The position numbers were made by a program, and so were the translations under genes. A stretch of DNA of 64,000 nucleotides from Saccharimonas sp963542675 (GTDB taxonomy: Bacteria; Patescibacteriota; Saccharimonadia; Saccharimonadales; Saccharimonadaceae): positions 1 through 64,000 of the forward strand of contig CAUTXC010000002.1 in assembly GCA_963542675.1 (NCBI GenBank). Reading direction: 5' to 3'. Positions 1 through 7,891 of this stretch are shown in pieces. How positions within the stretch are numbered: the stretch's first letter is position 1; each line of letters opens with the position of its first letter. The notes below the pieces were generated by a model, which was not told where the DNA came from, made no database searches, and saw only the letters and a program-made list of their open reading frames with translations.

Positions 1-48
1 AACTACCATAGCACCATTTAATTAAGTACTGCGTTCATCACCCAAAAC

Positions 49-61
49 TGCTGATTCAGCA
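49..61 (-). terminator. Possible weak terminator after the minor-pilin operon
   Basis: A short self-complementary stretch (TGCTGA, one base, TCAGCA) lies about 50 bases beyond the stop of the last minor-pilin gene. In the minus direction it is followed by GTTTT. The stem is short and the T-run poor, so this is only a possible terminator. Confidence 0.25.
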
Positions 62-108
62 TGGAAATTTTATTATCTTTCTAGCTTTTTAGCTACAGCA
101 AGGGGTTC

Positions 109-1269
109 CTACGGATTACACGATGTACCCAGTGGCCCTGCTTCATCGTTGGTGACATAGAAGTTTTTGCAGAGACTGCCAGTGATGTCGACGCCCTGCT
201 CCGGGAAGGTGAAGCTGCCATTGGTATTGAAGCCGACATTGACGCGGCTTTTGATGCGGCGAAAGATGGTGTCTGCCCGGCCGGTGGAGTCGATTTCGGG
301 CTGGACGGTGTCGAACTTCGTCACGCTGCTTGCCCGTTTGAGCGAGATCTTGACTGCTGAGGCTTTGTACAGGCTGGTCACGCGCAAGAACGCCACACGC
401 GAGCCAGCTGGTACAGACTCGCCACCAGCCATTTGGAGGACGGCCTGACAGGCATAGCCACCACCAGTGTAGCGCGCGTTGGAGCACGGCACGGCATTAA
501 CGGTCGTCTGAGCACCACTGTCGCTATTGGCGCGCAGGCCAGGGCGTTGGATGGTGAGTGGGTTCGCATTGTCGGTGATGATGCTGGGGCGCAAGAAGTT
601 GGTCGACACCTGGGCGCTATCGAGCTCACTCAGGCTCACACTTGTCTTGGTGGGCAAGACAGCCTGCGCCCGGATAAGAGCTGGCGCGTTGGGGCTCCAC
701 TGGTCTTTGCGTGGTAACGAGCGGAGATCACCGGAGGTTGGTGTTTCGATGGAGGCAACTTCGTTGTCGCTGTTTTTCTTGCGCATCCACTCGATCTGCA
801 CACTATCAAAGGCATCTGCGCCAACCAGCGGAATGACGGTGGACTCCCCTTCTGCTAGGTCGAGCTTGACGTCCTCAGTCTTGGCCTCGATCTTGACGCA
901 GGTATACGCTTGGTTGAGCGTGCTGCTGCCGCTACTGGTCTTGATGGTCGTCTCACCACTGACGGACGACACCACACCAGCTGCTGCCACGGTGTTGCAA
1001 CGCTGCTGCTCAATGGCGCGGCGAGCCCGCTCATTACCCTTGAGAGCCGCACGAATGACGCGCTTGCCATCCTCCACTCCAGCGACCGCCGAGTCGTAGG
1101 CACTCTGCGAGAGGTCGTTGTTGCTGGCGCGCTGCTGCTCCTGCACCATCAGGCGGATGAAGCTCACTGTCACCACTGCGATCAACACTGTCGAGAACAT
1201 CACCACAAAGAGCGACACCATACCGGCCTGCTGCTGCTTGTTGCTCTGCTGTTGCATCCACCTCATCAT
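109..1269 (-). CDS. PilX-like pilus assembly protein, last gene of the minor-pilin operon
   Basis: This 386-residue protein has one N-terminal hydrophobic helix (about residues 17-45) beginning AGMVSLFVVMFS, followed by a long extracytoplasmic region with several cysteines. It resembles PilX-type minor pilins, which sit at the pilus tip and help start pilus assembly. Unlike a classical prepilin it lacks the glutamate at position +5 after the glycine, so processing by the peptidase is uncertain. The start lies one base after the stop of the preceding minor-pilin gene, showing translational coupling; a second ATG follows directly. It closes a run of minor-pilin genes read leftwards after the prepilin peptidase. 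Role is inferred from helix and context. Confidence 0.72.
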   Translation of the reverse strand: MMRWMQQQSNKQQQAGMVSLFVVMFSTVLIAVVTVSFIRLMVQEQQRASNNDLSQSAYDSAVAGVEDGKRVIRAALKGNERARRAIEQQRCNTVAAAGVVSSVSGETTIKTSSGSSTLNQAYTCVKIEAKTEDVKLDLAEGESTVIPLVGADAFDSVQIEWMRKKNSDNEVASIETPTSGDLRSLPRKDQWSPNAPALIRAQAVLPTKTSVSLSELDSAQVSTNFLRPSIITDNANPLTIQRPGLRANSDSGAQTTVNAVPCSNARYTGGGYACQAVLQMAGGESVPAGSRVAFLRVTSLYKASAVKISLKRASSVTKFDTVQPEIDSTGRADTIFRRIKSRVNVGFNTNGSFTFPEQGVDITGSLCKNFYVTNDEAGPLGTSCNP

Positions 1270-1270
1270 C

Positions 1271-2008
1271 CTACCCCTGTATCAATGTCTCAAAAATATT
1301 AATGGCACAGAAGTTGTAATTAGCACTGTCATTCGTAGGCGGTTTGCAGGTCTGGTTGGCGGTATTGATCGTATCTTGCTGGTTGGTGCCAATGACGAAG
1401 CGGAGGCGGTAGATAGTGTGTGTGCCTTCGGTTGAGTCGATAACGGGATTGATTTGTAAATCGCGCAGCGCCAAATCCCCCTCGCGTGAGCCCAGCAGCT
1501 CCGTTGCTTTGCTAAGAAATACATCGGTCGAGTACGTGCCACGAGCCGTTGGGTTGCAATACTGTGCACCAGCATCAGCCACACGGGCGAGGACAATCAT
1601 ATCGCCGCGCACATCACCCTGGCGTGTGTCGTTTTGGTAGCGGATGGCACTGCCTTGCTGTAGCTTGGCGGCTGGGCTCCACACATACGACATCGTACCA
1701 AAGCATAGACGTCCCAACCCACCGCCTTTGTCTGGCGACACATAGCGGATCCCATCCGCTGAGGCCAAGGCATCGCGCCGGAAGGAATCGGCTACATCGC
1801 GCCCTGCGAGGTTGATTGATTTGAGCGTCACTCCCTTTGTATACAGACCAATGATCTGCATCGTGGAGGTCGTAATGGCAATAAGCAGCACTGAGAGGAA
1901 GCTCATCGCCAGCAGCAGCTCGATGAGGGTAAAGCCTGACTCTTTGCGCTGTACAGTCTGCCGTTGCTTCTCTCCTTGTGTTTTACCTTTGTTAGCGCGC
2001 GACATCAT
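1271..2008 (-). CDS. PilW-like minor pilin with type IV prepilin signal
   Basis: This 245-residue protein has a basic leader (about 25 residues) followed by the class III signal SGFTLIELLLAMSFLSV. Cleavage after Gly leaves Phe1 and Glu5, the residues needed for methylation and assembly. The hydrophobic helix is followed by a globular part with two late cysteines that could form a disulfide. It overlaps the upstream minor-pilin gene by 17 bases and ends one base before the PilX-like gene. A minor pilin of the PilW/GspJ kind is the best reading from size and operon position; the exact subclass cannot be fixed from sequence alone. Confidence 0.78.
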   Translation of the reverse strand: MMSRANKGKTQGEKQRQTVQRKESGFTLIELLLAMSFLSVLLIAITTSTMQIIGLYTKGVTLKSINLAGRDVADSFRRDALASADGIRYVSPDKGGGLGRLCFGTMSYVWSPAAKLQQGSAIRYQNDTRQGDVRGDMIVLARVADAGAQYCNPTARGTYSTDVFLSKATELLGSREGDLALRDLQINPVIDSTEGTHTIYRLRFVIGTNQQDTINTANQTCKPPTNDSANYNFCAINIFETLIQG

Positions 2009-2594
2009 ACAACCTCGTTACTGTGCCAATCGTCATTGGCTTATCGCTCGCTACAGTCGGCCAGCAGGCAGATACATACACATCGTAGGCAAGGTTGGCG
2101 TTGGCGCCCTCCGCCTTGACAATCTGGACGAAGAGCCCTTGTGCCCGCGGATCGTTACCAAAGTCTACCTTGCTGTAGGTCGTCGGTTCGGGCTGGTAGC
2201 TCGCGTTGGTCGGCTCGAAGAGGCGGATGACCTGCTTACCCGAGGCAGCATCGGCCCGCGGCGCAACAAAGAATGCGCCGCGCCCCCGTAATGTATCTGG
2301 CGAAAGGCGGCAGTTGCTCTCAGCGAGCTCGCTCAACGTAATGGGCGTGGTCGTGCCCACCTTGCCTTTGATGGTCTCCCACAGCTGCTGGTTGACTGCC
2401 TGCTGAGTAGTCCGAATCAGTAACACCTGCGAGTCGATCTGCTGCCGCACCTGCGTTACCTCCAGCGAGCGCTGCGCCAGCGCCATACCTTGGTTCATAA
2501 TCATAAACGCCCCTACAATCACCATACTAAAGAGCACGAAGGCAAACATCACCTCAATGATCGTATCACCCCGCTCGTGGCGACGCCCTAGCAT
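1992..2594 (-). CDS. PilV/GspI-like minor pilin with Asp at +1
   Basis: This 200-residue protein starts with a short basic leader, RRHERG, then DTIIEVMFAFVLFSMVIVGAF, a prepilin helix in which the usual Phe at +1 is replaced by Asp while Glu5 is kept. The rest is a small periplasmic-type domain. Its gene overlaps both neighbours (7 bases upstream, 17 bases downstream), so it is translated as part of the minor-pilin operon. PilV/GspI-type proteins join the tip complex of type IV pili. The subclass is inferred from order and size. Confidence 0.74.
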   Translation of the reverse strand: MLGRRHERGDTIIEVMFAFVLFSMVIVGAFMIMNQGMALAQRSLEVTQVRQQIDSQVLLIRTTQQAVNQQLWETIKGKVGTTTPITLSELAESNCRLSPDTLRGRGAFFVAPRADAASGKQVIRLFEPTNASYQPEPTTYSKVDFGNDPRAQGLFVQIVKAEGANANLAYDVYVSACWPTVASDKPMTIGTVTRLYDVAR

Positions 2595-3298
2595 TGGCCT
2601 ATTCCTCCACCGATCAACTTCACACTGCTGGCCGAGCTGCCGCCCCGGGCAATCACTGCCCCACTAATGCCAGTAAAGACCAATCCATCGGCGTCGATAC
2701 AGAGGTTGGTGTCGCCTTTTTGGGCGTCATTATCAGGCGAGAGGACGGTCATCGGGTTGTCTGTGTTACCAATGTAGGTCTTGATGGCACCGCTGGAGGG
2801 CGAGCGCACGATCAAATACGAGTGGCGCGCACCCTGCCGCAGCGCCGTCTCCCACGCTAGTTCGTAGGTAGTTGTCTGGCTGGCAGTGTCCGACAAAACA
2901 AGCCCCGAGTGAGTCAGCGCCTCATAATCCGTTGCTGCGGTTGAGCCATCGCGCGTGGCATAAACTGTCCGCGCTATGAGGCTTCGTCCATCACGGCCAG
3001 TGGTAATGAACCGCCCAATGATGGTGCACTCGCTTGTGCCCGGCACCTGCGGAGTAATACTCTGACTAATGCCGCTAGTGCTGCAGCCAAGGTTGCGGTC
3101 GTGATCATTCTGGACATTCACCACCCGGTCGTACTCCCCCTGGAAGAAACTCACTAGCGAATGGGTGGCATCGCGATAGCGCTGTGCATTGACCGTCGCA
3201 CCCACACCTACCATAATCCCGGCTGCCATTGCCCCACTCACCGCCAAAAACAGCATCATCTCAATAATGGTGAACCCTGGCTTCACTGGCATACTCAT
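2588..3298 (-). CDS. GspH/PilU-like minor pilin
   Basis: The protein of about 236 residues has the leader MSMPVKPG followed by FTIIEMMLFLAVSGAMAAG, a canonical prepilin helix with Phe1 and Glu5. A long beta-rich region follows with three cysteines in the middle. It fits GspH-type minor pilins. I chose the ATG at 3298 because an extended -10 element (TGCTATACT, 3308-3313 for the hexamer) lies 9 bases upstream, which would place the RNA start after the GAGAGG sequence. If an upstream promoter is used instead, GAGAGG would favour the ATG six bases later. Confidence 0.74.
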   Translation of the reverse strand: MSMPVKPGFTIIEMMLFLAVSGAMAAGIMVGVGATVNAQRYRDATHSLVSFFQGEYDRVVNVQNDHDRNLGCSTSGISQSITPQVPGTSECTIIGRFITTGRDGRSLIARTVYATRDGSTAATDYEALTHSGLVLSDTASQTTTYELAWETALRQGARHSYLIVRSPSSGAIKTYIGNTDNPMTVLSPDNDAQKGDTNLCIDADGLVFTGISGAVIARGGSSASSVKLIGGGIGQC

Positions 3299-3307
3299 AA
3301 CCTCTCT

Positions 3308-3316
3308 AGTATAGCA
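3308..3316 (-). promoter_or_regulatory. Extended -10 promoter before the GspH-like gene
   Basis: In the minus direction the sequence reads TGCTATACT, with the hexamer at 3308-3313 and the start codon 9 bases downstream. It is the same nonamer as seen before ychF, pheA and truB, so the minor-pilin genes may have an internal promoter separate from the peptidase gene. Confidence 0.5.
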
Positions 3317-3352
3317 CAAGCAGCATTAGCAGCACAGGGCGATGAGACGATT

Positions 3353-4222
3353 CTACAGCCCCAGCGGCAATGCCACCAGCGCGCGCACGATATGCCCACC
3401 AAACAAGAGCGAGATAACGCAGCCAATGATAAGCAGCGGCCCAAATGGCACCTGCGAGCGCGTATTGAGCTGGCCCCGCGCTAGACCCGGCAGGACGATG
3501 ATGCAACCCAGCATGTTGGAGAAAAACAGCGTCATAAAGGCCAATCGCCAATCGCCCAGCAGTAGCGCCAAGCCCACGCAGAGCTTCACATCACCAAAGC
3601 CAATCCACGCCCCGCGCGAGATGGCATACAGCCCACCATACAACCCCGCTAGCAGCGCCACCGCCCCCGTGAGCGATACAAGATCAACATCGTGCAGCGT
3701 CGTCATCCGCACCAGCACGAAGAGTGCGCCCAGTGCCATCAAGCCATAGTTAAGCGGGTCGGGCAGGAGCTGCCACTTGGCATCATACGCCGCGAGGATC
3801 ATCAGCACCAAGGCCACCACCACCCACACAGCAAAGAGCAGGCTGCTGGCTGGCAGTGCCCATGGCCACACCAGATACGACAGTGCCAAGCCAAGCCCCA
3901 GCACCAGCTCCATCACCAGCTCGAACCAACCAATGAACTGCTGGCAATAGCGGCAGCGCCCACCAGTCGACAGCCAGCTCACGACTGGCAGTAGATCATA
4001 CCACGCCAGCACATGCCCACACTGCAGGCAGCGCGAGCGGTCGTCTCGCACTGTACCCTGCAAGAGGACGCGTAGTTGGCGCCATTCGTGTTTGTCGTAG
4101 GGGTGGCCGGTTTGCTTATCAGTCCGCAGTTGCCGCGCACGCACCCGCCACACTTGCGCACCCGCAAAGCTACCCAGCACTACGCCGAGAAGGAGCAGTG
4201 CGCCTGCTATCAAGATCATCAT
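3353..4222 (-). CDS. pilD: Prepilin peptidase (type IV leader peptidase)
   Basis: This 289-residue multi-pass membrane enzyme cleaves the leader from pilins and methylates the new N-terminus. It has the N-terminal domain with a four-cysteine zinc site (CLQC near residue 60 and CRYC near residue 83). The two catalytic aspartates are seen in AAYDAKWQLLPD and in GFGDVKLCVG, the GxGD signature of this aspartic protease family. Length is normal for the family. It is the first gene of the minor-pilin operon and follows the major pilin gene on the same strand. An extended -10 (TATACT, 4231-4236) ends 8 bases before the ATG, so the mRNA is probably almost leaderless. Confidence 0.95.
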   Translation of the reverse strand: MMILIAGALLLLGVVLGSFAGAQVWRVRARQLRTDKQTGHPYDKHEWRQLRVLLQGTVRDDRSRCLQCGHVLAWYDLLPVVSWLSTGGRCRYCQQFIGWFELVMELVLGLGLALSYLVWPWALPASSLLFAVWVVVALVLMILAAYDAKWQLLPDPLNYGLMALGALFVLVRMTTLHDVDLVSLTGAVALLAGLYGGLYAISRGAWIGFGDVKLCVGLALLLGDWRLAFMTLFFSNMLGCIIVLPGLARGQLNTRSQVPFGPLLIIGCVISLLFGGHIVRALVALPLGL

Positions 4223-4230
4223 ACCTCACT

Positions 4231-4239
4231 AGTATAGCA
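4231..4239 (-). promoter_or_regulatory. Extended -10 promoter of pilD, 8 bases from the start codon
   Basis: TGCTATACT in the minus direction, hexamer 4231-4236. The RNA start would fall 1-2 bases before the ATG at 4222. No Shine-Dalgarno sequence could be present on that transcript. Confidence 0.6.
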
Positions 4240-4313
4240 AAGATATGCAAGAACGTGCTACATCATCATGCTCTATCGAAGGCCAGTACAGATACAAGCC
4301 AAACCTTCCTCAC

Positions 4314-4446
4314 TGTATGATGAACTGCTGGGTTGTGCTTGTGTAAGAAAATATCTGGAGGCCAGCAACCAGGCAAGCGGATACATACTGTGTATTATCT
4401 GGCCGGAACATTTTCGTCACAAGTACGATTCAGTAATTCGTGTACT
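4314..4446. repeat. Dispersed hairpin element, copy A
   Basis: This intergenic copy lies between pilD and the pilA terminator. Its core (4345-4416) starts AAGAAAATATCTGGAGGCCAGC and ends with CTGGCCGGAACATTTTC; the two ends pair (GAAAAT with ATTTTC, GGCCAG with CTGGCC). The flanks also pair imperfectly (CTTGTG with CACAAG and further out). Related cores are at about 6957-7031 and 18530-18606. I see no reading frame in it. Confidence 0.7.
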
Positions 4447-4451
4447 CCATA

Positions 4452-4486
4452 CATAAAAAGAGGCTGGCACCCCTTTGGTGTCAGCC
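4452..4486 (-). terminator. Rho-independent terminator of the major pilin gene
   Basis: In the minus direction a 10-bp stem (GGCTGACACC with GGTGCCAGCC, one G-T pair) with a 5-base loop is followed by CTTTTT. It lies about 28 bases beyond the pilin stop codon. Confidence 0.85.
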
Positions 4487-4514
4487 ATCTTCTTGTACAT
4501 CTTCTGCTTGCCTA

Positions 4515-4973
4515 CTATGACTCGAGACAGTATGCCACGCCGTTGCCGCCCGCCTCTAGCTTGGTGACGACGACAAATTGCTTCGATGTGCCCTTCTTGA
4601 GGGTAGCACCATCAGAGTTGGTGGCGTCGCAGCGCACACCCTTGACGACGATCGCGCTCTCGGTGGTAGGCGTTACGGTACCATTGCCCGCATTGTCTTG
4701 GACGGTGATGCTCTCTTTATCAAGGTTCGAGAGATCGCCCAGATAACCCTTGAGGCCCTTGCTGTCGGGGAACTTCCCGCGGTTGTTTGATGTATATTGC
4801 GTCACGGCAGCAGCGATGTTTTGCACATCATTCTTGCGTGCTGTGTCGCGCTGACCCCGCTGCAGGGCAGGCAGTGCCACAAAGACCATCAAGAATATCA
4901 AGGCGGCAATCGCCAGCACCAGCATCACCTCGATGATGGTAAACCCTTCTTGCTTCGCTTGGTGTTGTTTCAT
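4515..4973 (-). CDS. pilA: Major type IV pilin (PilA-like)
   Basis: This protein of about 152 residues has the leader MKQHQAKQEG followed by FTIIEVMLVLAIAALIFL, a perfect class III prepilin signal with Phe1 and Glu5. After the helix comes a short C-terminal domain with a cysteine pair (one in VRCDATN, one three residues from the end) that likely forms the closing disulfide loop. Small size, its own promoter and its own strong terminator suggest the major subunit. The ATG at 4973 is chosen because AAGGAG lies 10 bases upstream. Residue pattern GQRDTARKNDVQNIAAAV after the helix is the usual alpha1 continuation. Confidence 0.88.
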   Translation of the reverse strand: MKQHQAKQEGFTIIEVMLVLAIAALIFLMVFVALPALQRGQRDTARKNDVQNIAAAVTQYTSNNRGKFPDSKGLKGYLGDLSNLDKESITVQDNAGNGTVTPTTESAIVVKGVRCDATNSDGATLKKGTSKQFVVVTKLEAGGNGVAYCLES

Positions 4974-5023
4974 ACTTATACTTCTCCTTTGTACCAATGT
5001 ACGAATATGCTTACGTTACTGCT

Positions 5024-5052
5024 ATCATAGCGTAGAATGGCAGCGTTGTCTA
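5024..5052 (-). promoter_or_regulatory. Promoter of the major pilin gene
   Basis: Minus-strand TAGACA (5047-5052), 17-base spacer, TATGAT (5024-5029). The transcript would have a leader of about 44 bases carrying the AAGGAG ribosome binding site, unlike the leaderless genes nearby. Confidence 0.6.
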
Positions 5053-5138
5053 GGTTTTGTTCGCACGAGATGATGAACCTATATGGAGAGATGCAAAGCT
5101 GCGCTATGTTGCCAGTATTTGGGTATGATTGCTACCCC

Positions 5139-6326
5139 CTATTTCTGTGGGACGTCAATGTATTCTTGCACTTTGCCGTCGCTTTTGAGCTGCGCGACTT
5201 GCTTGGTAAGCTCAGTGAGGGGGATATAGAGGTAGGTGAAGCGGATTTTGCTGTCGTTCTTTTCGTTTACTTTGACGAAGTAGTAGCCACTGTCGGTCGT
5301 GCTCTTGATGACACCAGAGGGTTTGCCAGGCTCGAGCTTGGCGATGTCACTGACCGCGAGGCCGTTGTAGCTACTGGCGAGGTTGATCAGGCCAGAATCC
5401 CCCACCTGCGGTTTGCTGCGACCACTGCCACCAAGCTGGGTCGCTATTTTGGCAAACTCACCATTGCTGCTCGCTACTAGCCCCGCGGCTTTGCGCTGCA
5501 ACTCATCGGCCGTTTTATCAACCGCAAAGGCTACTCGGGCCCGCACAATGCTACGCCGTACCGCTTGGCGATAATCCGATGGCGACCAGTTATACATCAT
5601 GCGCGACGATGCATCATACGTTTCTTGGCTAATCTTGCCATTAGCGGTGTTGCGCTGCTGCTCGATAACGGTATCAATATCTTGCTCGCTCACCGTGATG
5701 TTGTGCTGGCGTGCCAGCTTGGCGGCGTAGGTATCAACCAGCGCTCGGTTGAGCGACTCGCGCTTGATGTGTTTGAGCTGCTCGCGGCCATCATCACTGT
5801 CGATGCGGATCTCATCGTACTTACCAAGGTAGAACTTCGACCCCCGATACTGCACCAGGTAGTCGCTATAGCGCACGAGCTCACCATCAATACTGGCTAC
5901 TGGCACAGGAAAGATCTGCGTCATACGGTAGAGAAGGTTGTTGGAACTCTGGGCAATGTAGAGCTGCTGCCACGCCACTGCCGCCAGCAGCAAAGCCGCT
6001 ACCAGCGCCACAATAATTGTGTTGATAATCACCCGTCGGCGCGACGCCTGGACGGGATGTTTGAACTTGCGCCCACCGGCCAATATCTCCTCGCGATGTG
6101 CCGCCACTGTCTCGTTGGTGATGCGCTCGAACTTCTTGGGAGTATTGGGATTTGCCGCACTGGCCTCTGTTTTGGCAGGCTTGGCTTTCGCAGACTTACC
6201 CTCCTTCTTACTCCTCTGCTTCGGCTTGAGCGCTGTGAGGCGATCTTTCAGACCAGCGGCTGGGGCAGTTGATGTAGACTGAGCGCCATAACGGCTACGT
6301 TTGGGTTTTTTGCTTGGTAATTTCAT
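5139..6326 (-). CDS. Membrane-anchored parvulin/SurA-type peptidyl-prolyl isomerase
   Basis: This 395-residue protein has a long basic, Lys/Ala-rich cytoplasmic N-terminus (about 100 residues), a single membrane helix near residues 107-127, a SurA-like N-terminal chaperone region, and a C-terminal parvulin-type domain containing GGSGRSKPQVGDSGLIN and PGKPSGVIKSTTDSGYYFVKV. Such proteins fold or hold secreted proteins at the outer face of the membrane. It may assist the large cell-surface proteins and pilins coded nearby, which is inference. Its ATG overlaps the stop of the PH-domain gene in an ATGA, so the two are coupled. The C-terminus ends soon after the isomerase fold. Confidence 0.8.
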   Translation of the reverse strand: MKLPSKKPKRSRYGAQSTSTAPAAGLKDRLTALKPKQRSKKEGKSAKAKPAKTEASAANPNTPKKFERITNETVAAHREEILAGGRKFKHPVQASRRRVIINTIIVALVAALLLAAVAWQQLYIAQSSNNLLYRMTQIFPVPVASIDGELVRYSDYLVQYRGSKFYLGKYDEIRIDSDDGREQLKHIKRESLNRALVDTYAAKLARQHNITVSEQDIDTVIEQQRNTANGKISQETYDASSRMMYNWSPSDYRQAVRRSIVRARVAFAVDKTADELQRKAAGLVASSNGEFAKIATQLGGSGRSKPQVGDSGLINLASSYNGLAVSDIAKLEPGKPSGVIKSTTDSGYYFVKVNEKNDSKIRFTYLYIPLTELTKQVAQLKSDGKVQEYIDVPQK

Positions 6327-6838
6327 GGTGATACTCCTGCTGCTTGTGCTGCACGCTCCGCCTCGCTGACGGCATCTTGCAGCTGATTGTAGATCTGCTC
6401 GGGATGATCGACATTGCGGATGATGAGATCGCCCACAAATGTTTGGATCACAATCGTACCAAAATGAAACACCTCACCCGAGAATCCTGGTATATTATAG
6501 CTGATATTTTGGATTTTTGCCAAGCTCAGCTCCACCACATCGGTACCAAAAAATCCTTTTTGTGTCACTTGGCGAATGCGCTGGTCGGTCACGATATAGT
6601 AAGTGTAGCGCCACATCAAAAAATGATAGCAAAAGCCAATAAGCCCGAGCCCCAGCCCCACCACTGGCAAGAGAAACAGCTCCAATGTGTCTTGCCAGAT
6701 CAGTGGTGGAATCGCCCCCACCACTAGTGGCACGAGCAGCATATAAAAACCCTTGCGCATGGCAATAATATGCCGCCGAAAGACAAACAGCAGCTCCTCA
6801 CCCTCGCGCTGCCCATTAAATGCCTTGGTCTGTGCCAT
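6323..6838 (-). CDS. PH-domain (bPH2/YdbS-like) membrane protein
   Basis: This 171-residue protein has two adjacent hydrophobic helices (about residues 28-70) followed by a bacterial PH-like domain with the typical YYIVTDQRIRQVTQKGFFG segment and IQNISYNIPGFSGEVFHFG. The function of this family is not established; it is usually a small membrane protein with a PH fold facing the cytoplasm. The ATG at 6838 is chosen because a GGCAGGGA ribosome site precedes it and upstream sequence is not protein-like. It is followed, with a 4-base overlap, by the foldase gene. Confidence 0.82.
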   Translation of the reverse strand: MAQTKAFNGQREGEELLFVFRRHIIAMRKGFYMLLVPLVVGAIPPLIWQDTLELFLLPVVGLGLGLIGFCYHFLMWRYTYYIVTDQRIRQVTQKGFFGTDVVELSLAKIQNISYNIPGFSGEVFHFGTIVIQTFVGDLIIRNVDHPEQIYNQLQDAVSEAERAAQAAGVSP

Positions 6839-6895
6839 TATTCCCTGCCTTTTTGTGTGATGATTGTGATGATTGTTATGCTTTTCTTGATGTCT

Positions 6896-6904
6896 ATTGT
6901 AGCA
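6896..6904 (-). promoter_or_regulatory. Promoter of the PH-domain/foldase operon
   Basis: Minus-strand TGCTACAAT (hexamer 6896-6901), an extended -10. The start codon is about 57 bases further on and has a ribosome binding site, so this transcript has an ordinary leader. Confidence 0.5.
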
Positions 6905-6932
6905 CGAACTCACCTCCCCTTGGGTGCCAAGC

Positions 6933-7053
6933 CTGCTATAGGGCACTCGCTGGACAAGAAAATATTCTAGAAGGCCAGCGATCAAGCACGCGGACAAACT
7001 CTGTGGTATATTCTGGCCGGAACATTTTCGGTCTAGTGAGTGCCCTATAGCAG
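6933..7053. repeat. Dispersed hairpin element, copy B, with long terminal inverted repeats
   Basis: The best preserved copy. CTGCTATAGGGCACTC (6933-6948) is the exact reverse complement of 7038-7053, and pairing continues through G-T wobbles to 6954/7031, giving a stem of over 20 bp. Inside are the conserved core arms GAAAATATTC...AAGGCCAGC and TTCTGGCCGGAACATTTTC. It lies in the gene-free stretch between the divergent PH-domain gene and the small membrane protein gene. No open frame spans it. Confidence 0.8.
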
Positions 7054-7069
7054 CAGTATCCTTGCTACA

Positions 7070-7134
7070 TCTCACGCTCACCCTCCCCACACTCCATCGG
7101 ATGAAGTGATGGGAGTAGAGCAAACGCAAAAGAA
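7070..7134. repeat. Second short repeat with CCATCG/TGATGG hairpin, copy 1
   Basis: The stretch contains CACACTCCATCGGATGAAG and then TGATGGG. CCATCG (7094-7099) pairs with TGATGG (7107-7112). An almost identical sequence with CGATGGG, an exact pair, is at 18435-18482, and the upstream part (ATCTCAC...CCTCCCCACACTCC) recurs at 18321-18358. Both copies lie next to a copy of the larger hairpin element. Confidence 0.65.
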
Positions 7135-7159
7135 GCAAAAGCTTCAATTATTCACCTCC

Positions 7160-7190
7160 TTGACACCACCCCACAATCCCCGCGTATAAT
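7160..7190 (+). promoter_or_regulatory. Promoter of the proline-rich membrane protein gene
   Basis: TTGACA (7160-7165) and TATAAT (7185-7190), both perfect, with a long 19-base spacer. The RNA start would fall at or next to the ATG at 7198, which opens a 10-codon frame ending at 7230. Confidence 0.6.
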
Positions 7191-7223
7191 AAAAACCATG
7201 ACAATACTACGGAGCATTTGTAT

Positions 7224-7637
7224 ATGGTGACGGCTGGGCGATTTATTCATAAGCGCCGCACCACTGCTGGTGCCGGAGCGCCACCGGTGCCACCGCCGCA
7301 CCACCCACCAGCTGCGCCACCACCACCAAAGGTACCAACGCCAGCGGCCGTCGACCCCACCGAGCCACTGGCGGCACCCGACTGGCAGCGTCGCCTTGGC
7401 CATGGCATCGTGCGAGCGCTCTGCATGCTCGCGGCAGGGGCGCTTGGTTGGCTATGCTACCTCTGTTGGACAAGTGGCGGCACACGAGCCATGCCAGCTG
7501 ACTTTATGGCTTGGGTCGTCTCATTCGCCCTCTTCTCCTCCGCCATTATGTTCGTTGGCGCTGCCTGCAGCCGATGGGAGGATATGTCCGACTGGGTACG
7601 ATGGGCAGCTGAGGTAATTGGTGGGTTTGGAAGGTAA
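7224..7637 (+). CDS. Small proline-rich membrane protein of unknown function
   Basis: This 137-residue protein has a basic start, a Pro/Ala-rich segment with runs such as PPVPPPHHPPAAPPPP, then two membrane helices (about residues 60-80 and 95-112). I do not recognise a family. The ATG at 7224 has GGAG nine bases upstream; a TTG six bases earlier is an alternative. A 10-codon open frame (7198-7230) overlaps the start by seven bases and may couple translation. A bidirectional terminator follows about 70 bases downstream. It is transcribed away from the hairpin element and the PH-domain gene. Confidence 0.6.
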   Translation: MVTAGRFIHKRRTTAGAGAPPVPPPHHPPAAPPPPKVPTPAAVDPTEPLAAPDWQRRLGHGIVRALCMLAAGALGWLCYLCWTSGGTRAMPADFMAWVVSFALFSSAIMFVGAACSRWEDMSDWVRWAAEVIGGFGR

Positions 7638-7703
7638 TAAAAGCCCCACATTTCTTCGCTTCGTCACTCTGTGCTCACCACTACAAGATACTCAAGCAAA
7701 ACA

Positions 7704-7734
7704 AAAAACTCGCCGTTACCTTGGCGAGTTTTTG
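7704..7734. terminator. Bidirectional terminator between the small membrane protein and tRNA-Arg
   Basis: AACTCGCC and GGCGAGTT form an 8-bp stem with a 7-base loop. T-runs follow on both strands, so it can end the plus-strand gene and the minus-strand tRNA transcript. Confidence 0.85.
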
Positions 7735-7806
7735 CTATAGAAAGTCAACACACTGAGCGGTGCACTATACCATACCGCTGCGCATCTAGTTCGTATACGA
7801 GAGTAC

Positions 7807-7883
7807 TGGTACCCCGGATAGGAGTCGAACCTACAACCTTCTCCTTAGGACGGAGTCGCTCTATCCAGTTGAGCTACCAGGGC
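7807..7883 (-). tRNA. tRNA-Arg (anticodon CCT), CCA encoded
   Basis: The minus strand folds into a cloverleaf: acceptor GCCCTGG with CCGGGGT (G1-U72 and one more wobble), D-arm GCTC/GAGC, anticodon stem around GTCCTAA with CCT at 34-36, variable loop AGGTT, and T-arm GTAGG-TTCGACT-CCTAT. The 3' CCA is in the DNA (7807-7809). The 27-43 pair is A-A, a weak point of the fold. It reads AGG codons. An extended -10 lies only 8 bases upstream of G1. Confidence 0.95.
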
Positions 7884-7891
7884 ATGGGTAT

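Noticed and set aside
527..1099. 190-codon plus-strand frame opposite the PilX-like gene
   Set aside because: Antisense shadow of a better supported gene with prepilin-like helix and operon context.
6933..7053. Insertion sequence or transposase-bearing element
   Set aside because: Despite strong terminal inverted repeats there is no coding capacity and no clear target duplication; at most a non-autonomous element.
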